Below, piece after piece: positions 14,423 to 18,072 of a DNA stretch of 18,072 nt. The notes below the pieces were generated by a model. The model saw only the letters and a program-made list of their open reading frames with translations, was not told the DNA's origin and did no database searches. Numbering within the stretch: the first letter of the stretch is position 1; each line of letters begins with the position of its first letter. The stretch is from CAYPEZ01 sp964409985 (lineage in GTDB: Bacteria > Patescibacteriota > Minisyncoccia > Phycocordibacterales > UBA6899), in the NCBI GenBank assembly GCA_964409985.1, contig CAYPEZ010000018.1, positions 1-18,072 on the forward strand. The letters are read 5' to 3'. Made by a program: the position numbers and the translations under genes.

Positions 14423-15154
14423 ATGGAAACACTTAATACTCAGGGAGTACAAAAAAAATATAATAGCGAAGATCGTACGACATACGAAGAAGGGCGCTGG
14501 GCGTCTTCTCCTGTTGCAAAAGCTGGCTTCACGCTTACAAAAGAGGCCATTGAGTCTTTTTTGTTTCCCTATCTTGTGTCAGTGCATGAATATCTTGAAC
14601 TTGGTCCTGGACCTGGTACTTGGACAAAAGTCATTCGTGAAAAGATCACTGGGGCACAACTCCATCTCGTCGACATTTCTCGGGAGATGCTTGCCTCAGC
14701 AAAGAAAAATCTTGGAGAAGGTGAACATATCACATTCACTGAATCAGATTTTCTCCTTTGGCGTCCCCAGAAAACATATGATGTGTTTTTCTCTTCTCGC
14801 GCAATTGAATATTTCCCCGACAAAAGACCTGCTCTAAAAAATATTGCCGAAGCGCTTCGCTCTGGGGGGCATGCGTTTCTTATCACAAAACATCCGCACT
14901 ACACACGGATGAGAATGCTTGGCAAAAAGGCAGGAGCTTTCCATGAAGGGCAGATTACTCCAAGGGATTTTTCTTCTCTTGCTCAGGAATGTTCTCTCCG
15001 AACCGTCTCTGTTCATCCAGTTTTTGTTGTCGTCCCATTCTTTCGTTCAGCTATCCTAAATCTTCTTGTGACCAGGATTGCGCGACGTTTTCCTTGGAAT
15101 CCTCTGACCGCATCAATAAGCGAGTCCTACCTCATCCATCTTCAGAAGGTATAA
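14423..15154 (+). CDS. Class I SAM-dependent methyltransferase
   Basis: The 243 residues have SAM motif I YLELGPGPGTW (57-67), beta-2 acidic residue in HLVDISREML, a motif with FTESDFLLW, then DVFFSSRAIEYFPDK and LRSGGHAFLITKHPH. The N-terminal stretch (KKYNSEDRTTYEEGRWASSPVA) resembles the cap seen in methyltransferases that act near the membrane, and the C-terminal VVVPFFRSAILNLLV is hydrophobic. It differs strongly from the preceding methyltransferase, so the two are not a recent tandem duplication. It lies 12 bp downstream of that gene and 9 bp upstream of the P-loop protein. The acceptor is unknown; a glycan or its lipid carrier is inferred from context. Confidence 0.87.
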   Translation: METLNTQGVQKKYNSEDRTTYEEGRWASSPVAKAGFTLTKEAIESFLFPYLVSVHEYLELGPGPGTWTKVIREKITGAQLHLVDISREMLASAKKNLGEGEHITFTESDFLLWRPQKTYDVFFSSRAIEYFPDKRPALKNIAEALRSGGHAFLITKHPHYTRMRMLGKKAGAFHEGQITPRDFSSLAQECSLRTVSVHPVFVVVPFFRSAILNLLVTRIARRFPWNPLTASISESYLIHLQKV

Positions 15155-15163
15155 AATATCATC

Positions 15164-15742
15164 ATGCGTATGGTTATTGAACTCTTTGGGCTCCCGGGAG
15201 CAGGGAAGACCACTCTCGCACACGCACTTACGGAAGTGCTCGATCTTCCTGTTGTCCGTCTCCCGCTCTGGAAAAGACTTTTTTATTGGAAATATTTTTT
15301 TCTTGTGCATCCCAGGGAAGCAATCAAGAGCTTAGAAATTTTTTTTCACCATGTGCTTGAGAACCGAAGAAGCCTTTTTTTGAATGGATGCATTGATCGC
15401 TATGCGCGTTTCCAAAAAGCGCAGACTTCGGGAGGAATTCTTGATGAAGGCCCCCTACAGAATACTCTCTCGTACCCATCGAGGGTTCTTTTTCCAAAAG
15501 AGATGGAAGAAATTGTGGCCATGCTCCCGCACCCCGATGTGGTGATTCACGTTACTGCACCAAAAGACATTCGTCTTTTGCGCCAAAAAGATCGAGGCCG
15601 TATTGCACGAGAAGAGTTGTGGGAAACGTATGCTACTGAGAACGAATCACTGGCCCTTGCGGCACTCCCTCCAACAGTAACGGTCCTCGAATACCCTGCG
15701 GTATCGCTTTCGGAGATTGCATCACGTATCCAATCACTATGA
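15164..15742 (+). CDS. P-loop kinase-like protein (thymidylate/nucleotide kinase fold)
   Basis: The 192 residues open with a Walker A loop, FGLPGAGKTT (G9, G14, K15, T16), placed right after beta-1 as in thymidylate, adenylate and shikimate-type kinases. GGILDEGP around the middle is a possible Walker B / substrate-aspartate region. RLLRQKDRGRIAREEL looks like an arginine-rich lid, after the beta strand VVIHVTAPKDIR. It should bind ATP and phosphorylate a small substrate, but the specific family and substrate cannot be named. Its stop overlaps the ATG of the deacetylase by 4 bp (ATGA), so the two are translationally coupled, suggesting a role in the same glycan pathway, for example activating or phosphorylating a sugar or lipid intermediate. 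The ATG at 15170 is an equally possible start. Confidence 0.78.
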   Translation: MRMVIELFGLPGAGKTTLAHALTEVLDLPVVRLPLWKRLFYWKYFFLVHPREAIKSLEIFFHHVLENRRSLFLNGCIDRYARFQKAQTSGGILDEGPLQNTLSYPSRVLFPKEMEEIVAMLPHPDVVIHVTAPKDIRLLRQKDRGRIAREELWETYATENESLALAALPPTVTVLEYPAVSLSEIASRIQSL

Positions 15743-16542
15743 AAGCTTTATTAAAGACGATGTATTTCTGGTTGATGATGTGCGCTGCTCGCACCGCTAT
15801 TTTTTTTGGCTGGAGCGGGGGCCCTGTCGTGCTTATGTATCACGCAATAAACACAGAAGGAGGAAAACTTTCTGTACCACCAAGCGTCTTTCGATCGCAG
15901 ATGGAATATCTAAAAAGAAAAAAAATCCTTGTTCCTCTTGATGATATCTTCGCGCATTATCGAGGTGAAAAGAAACTTCCAAGGCACGCGATTGCTGTGA
16001 CTATCGATGATGGATATCTTGATACATATGAAGAAGCCTTTCCTGTTCTCAAAGAATATCGTATTCCATTTACGCTCTTCCTCACGACCAACCTTACTCC
16101 ACTTCCTGCGCTCGGGAATCTTCCGCGTCCTTCGTGGGATCAACTTCGCGAAATGTCGGCAGTTGGTCTCATGACATTAGGACTTCACGGACACGACCAC
16201 CGTCATATTTCAGAAATTGTCACTGATCCTCCTGCGCTTCGCCAAGAGCTTAATATGTCGAGTGATATCATGACAAAAGAAACAGGAAAGACTCCTCAGT
16301 ACTATGCTTACGCATATGGTGTTCGTGATGCTCGGGTGTCATCACACTTAAAAGAGATTGGTATCCAAGCGGCATTTGGTATTACTGATGGAGTTGTGGA
16401 AAAAAGAAGGGATGTGTACGCCCTTCCGAGAGTGCAGATTGATCGAACAATGTCGTTGAGACTTTTTGCATACAGGACAACTCCGGGTGTCGAAATAGCT
16501 TTCCTTTTTAAAAGATTTTTGCAAAGATGGGTTCACATATGA
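15739..16542 (+). CDS. Polysaccharide deacetylase (NodB / CE4)
   Basis: The 267 residues begin with a hydrophobic N-terminus (about 5-25), perhaps a membrane anchor or signal, then GGPVVLMYHAI. CE4 motif 1 is VTIDDGY (Asp90, Asp91), and motif 2 is the histidine-rich LHGHDHRH with His150 and His154 as the likely metal pair (His152/His156 is the other register). AYAYGV is the motif 3 region. The expected reaction is metal-dependent removal of N- or O-acetyl groups from a polysaccharide. It shares ATGA overlaps with both neighbours, the upstream kinase-like gene and the downstream GT2 gene, so these three are made in a coupled way. It has a general resemblance to the 6843-7841 deacetylase (YH near the start, SQMEYLKRK against ARQMEYLRRK) but is shorter. 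Confidence 0.92.
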   Translation: MKALLKTMYFWLMMCAARTAIFFGWSGGPVVLMYHAINTEGGKLSVPPSVFRSQMEYLKRKKILVPLDDIFAHYRGEKKLPRHAIAVTIDDGYLDTYEEAFPVLKEYRIPFTLFLTTNLTPLPALGNLPRPSWDQLREMSAVGLMTLGLHGHDHRHISEIVTDPPALRQELNMSSDIMTKETGKTPQYYAYAYGVRDARVSSHLKEIGIQAAFGITDGVVEKRRDVYALPRVQIDRTMSLRLFAYRTTPGVEIAFLFKRFLQRWVHI

Positions 16543-17342
16543 CAGAGAAGATTCCAGTCACTATTGGTATTCTGACATTGAACTCTGAACAGACGCTTTC
16601 ACGGTGTCTTGAATCCGTGAAGCGCTTTCGAGATATTGTGATCGCCGATGGGGGGTCTACAGACAAGACTGTTGAAATTGCACAGCAATATGGCGCACGT
16701 ATTATTGAACAGTCGCAAAAGGGTAAGCCCATCACTGACTTTGCCCTAGAACGGAACCGCCTCCTCGATGCTGCAAAAGAGGATTGGTTCTTCTATCTTG
16801 ATTCTGATGAAGTCGTCTCACAGGAATTTGTTGATGAAGTGTGGTCTGTTGTAAACGCTGCAGCGCACAAGGTGTACCAAGTTCGGTATACGCTCACATC
16901 GCCCGACCTCACGGTGAGATACCGGACCGCACTCCCGTATTATCAGCCTCGTTTTTTCTCAACCCACATTGGCGCCCGATTTATCAAGAAGGTGCACGAA
17001 AGAGTAAACTGGGATAAAGAGAAATATCCGCCTGGAAAGATCGAGGGTCCTTGGCTCGTCCCTCTCGATATTCAGCTCGATTTTGCTGTATATAAACAGA
17101 AGGTTGATCACCGCCTCCCACTCCTTGTTGAAGGATGGCAACCCACATTGTTTGGTGCAATAACAAAAGGGGTGGTTGTCCCTATCATCACAGCAGTAAA
17201 AAGTATCCTCAAAATGCTCTATCTTCGACTCCGGTTTCCCTCAAAAGATCTTGTCCCGTTTCGATACGAAATCTATCGCTTGTATTCGCAATGGGTGATG
17301 ATGCGGTCGGTGTGGAAACGATGGGCATCTTATGGTGAATAA
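16539..17342 (+). CDS. GT2-family glycosyltransferase
   Basis: From the ATG at 16539 the protein has 267 residues; that start gives an ATGA overlap with the deacetylase, matching the junction before it. An in-frame ATG at 16527 is possible. The GT-A fold is shown by VTIGILTLNSEQTLSRCLES, the nucleotide-binding IVIADGGSTDKTVE (Asp37) and the metal-binding DSD (Asp88, Asp90 in WFFYLDSDEVV). The following VHERVNW element resembles the acceptor-side region of the WaaE/KdtX-like subfamily of inverting GT2 enzymes. A hydrophobic segment near the end (VVVPIITAVKSILKMLYL) may touch the membrane. The enzyme likely adds a sugar to a lipid-linked or surface glycan. It is the last gene of the plus-strand run; the next gene has its own promoter-like element. 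Confidence 0.9.
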   Translation: MTEKIPVTIGILTLNSEQTLSRCLESVKRFRDIVIADGGSTDKTVEIAQQYGARIIEQSQKGKPITDFALERNRLLDAAKEDWFFYLDSDEVVSQEFVDEVWSVVNAAAHKVYQVRYTLTSPDLTVRYRTALPYYQPRFFSTHIGARFIKKVHERVNWDKEKYPPGKIEGPWLVPLDIQLDFAVYKQKVDHRLPLLVEGWQPTLFGAITKGVVVPIITAVKSILKMLYLRLRFPSKDLVPFRYEIYRLYSQWVMMRSVWKRWASYGE

Positions 17343-17349
17343 CCCTCTG

Positions 17350-17358
17350 TGATATACT
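17350..17358 (+). promoter_or_regulatory. Candidate extended -10 for the SGNH hydrolase gene
   Basis: TGA-TATACT is an extended -10 (5 of 6 in the hexamer) in the 28 bp gap between the GT2 stop and the ATG at 17371. Initiation would fall near 17365, leaving a leader of only about 6 nt. The -35 position shows only TTATGG. Confidence 0.45.
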
Positions 17359-17370
17359 GCCTCCACTTCT

Positions 17371-18072
17371 ATGAATCCCACACAAGAAGTCGGCATTTCT
17401 TGGAAGACACGTTGTCTGAATCTCGCAAAGAATATTCTCGCGATTCTCTTTGGCTGTATTATTGCCTTCTTTTGCCTCGAAATTCTTGTGCGGGTCCTTT
17501 ACCCACAAGAACCACGTCTCTTTGTTGCTGATCCGTATATTCGCACTATTCATCGTCCATCTGTAGATGCTGAGAGAGTTCAACCAGAGTACACTTCGCA
17601 CATCCGCACTAACGCTCAGGGGTTTGTGGGAGATGATTTTGTAAAAGAAAAAAAGAATGGAGTCACGCGCATTGCCATGCTTGGGGATTCGTTTACTGAA
17701 GGGTTTTCTGTGGATATTGAGAAATCATATGTCACGCTTCTTCAAGAAAAATTGAATGCAGGATCATCGACCACATACGAGGTCTACAACTTCGGTATAG
17801 GTGGGGCAGGTCCTACACACGAGTCGCTCATCTATGAACACTACATTCGTCCATATACGCCTGATGTTGTGGTGTATCAGTTCTATAATCGCAATGATTA
17901 TTCGGATGACCTTTTGCTCAAGGCAAACCCCACATCGACAACAACTGAAAAACAGCACTCCTATGGACGTATTCGTGAATTTTTTTCAAATAATTTTGAA
18001 GGACCGCGTTTTGTCATTCGGCACATCGAAAAAATCAAAGCAATCAAAGATGTTTTAGTCAGATTGTCACTG
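17371..18072 (+). CDS. Membrane-anchored SGNH/GDSL hydrolase-like protein (3' end outside window)
   Basis: The frame from the ATG at 17371 stays open to the window end (234 codons). A short cytoplasmic leader precedes one membrane helix (about 21-43), so the rest should face outside. The SGNH blocks are recognisable: block I IAMLGDSFTEGF with nucleophile Ser107, block II YNFGIGGAGPTHE (glycine at about 142), and block III YNRNDYSDD with Asn175-Asp176. The block V Asp-His lies beyond the window. This family includes esterases and O-acetyltransferase-associated domains acting on polysaccharides, so adding or removing acyl groups on the glycan made by this locus is a sensible guess. The subfamily cannot be fixed from the partial sequence. 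It lies 28 bp after the GT2 gene behind a good extended -10. Confidence 0.85.
   Translation, partial: MNPTQEVGISWKTRCLNLAKNILAILFGCIIAFFCLEILVRVLYPQEPRLFVADPYIRTIHRPSVDAERVQPEYTSHIRTNAQGFVGDDFVKEKKNGVTRIAMLGDSFTEGFSVDIEKSYVTLLQEKLNAGSSTTYEVYNFGIGGAGPTHESLIYEHYIRPYTPDVVVYQFYNRNDYSDDLLLKANPTSTTTEKQHSYGRIREFFSNNFEGPRFVIRHIEKIKAIKDVLVRLSL

Noticed and set aside
1..18072. tRNA, rRNA, CRISPR array, insertion sequence or phage genes
   Set aside because: No cloverleaf-like pattern, regularly spaced repeat, transposase, integrase or terminal inverted repeat was recognised.
5035..18072. Defence island
   Set aside because: The genes are glycosyltransferases, methyltransferases of the small-molecule type, deacetylases and related enzymes; none looks like a restriction, toxin-antitoxin or abortive-infection protein.

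Overview
The window is an 18 kb piece of a compact bacterial genome at roughly 43-45% GC outside one two-gene stretch. Genes are packed with gaps of about 7-20 bp or small overlaps. All three convergent pairs overlap at their 3' ends, and most starts have no clear Shine-Dalgarno sequence. TGA is used as a stop, so the Gracilibacteria/Absconditabacteria code is excluded. The compactness, the many small divergent glycosyltransferases and methyltransferases, and the run of 10 Ns (a scaffold join) fit a metagenome-assembled genome, plausibly from Candidate Phyla Radiation / Patescibacteria (Parcubacteria-like). The lineage is inference; there is no rRNA or ribosomal-protein marker here.

Region 1 (1-1400): the C-terminal part of a multicopper oxidase with complete T1 and trinuclear copper motifs and a Met/His-rich insert. 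It overlaps tail to tail with a small two-helix membrane protein. Region 2 (1438-5019): a three-gene signalling unit made of a FIST-domain sensor protein, a membrane histidine kinase and a double-receiver response regulator with no output domain. A GT4-like glycosyltransferase (5035-6063) follows in the same direction.

Region 3 (5035-18072): a long surface-glycan locus on both strands. It holds three GT4-like and one GT2 glycosyltransferases, four SAM-dependent methyltransferases (one with a C-terminal zinc ribbon), and three NodB-type polysaccharide deacetylases. It also has a YvcK-like UDP-sugar-binding regulator, a short UDP-glucose/GDP-mannose dehydrogenase-like enzyme coupled to it by an ATGA overlap, a P-loop kinase-like protein and a membrane-anchored SGNH hydrolase cut by the window end. 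Methyltransferase and deacetylase genes recur as neighbours three times. One such pair (10822-12591) is clearly richer in GC than its flanks and may have been acquired separately.

The likely joint role is to build and trim a cell-envelope polysaccharide. Nucleotide sugars would be oxidised by the dehydrogenase, assembled by the glycosyltransferases, and tailored by methylation, N- or O-deacetylation and perhaps O-acylation. YvcK may tune the UDP-sugar supply, and the FIST/kinase system may sense a small ligand. No tRNA, rRNA, CRISPR array, insertion sequence or convincing intrinsic terminator was seen, and no stretch over 300 bases lacks a gene.
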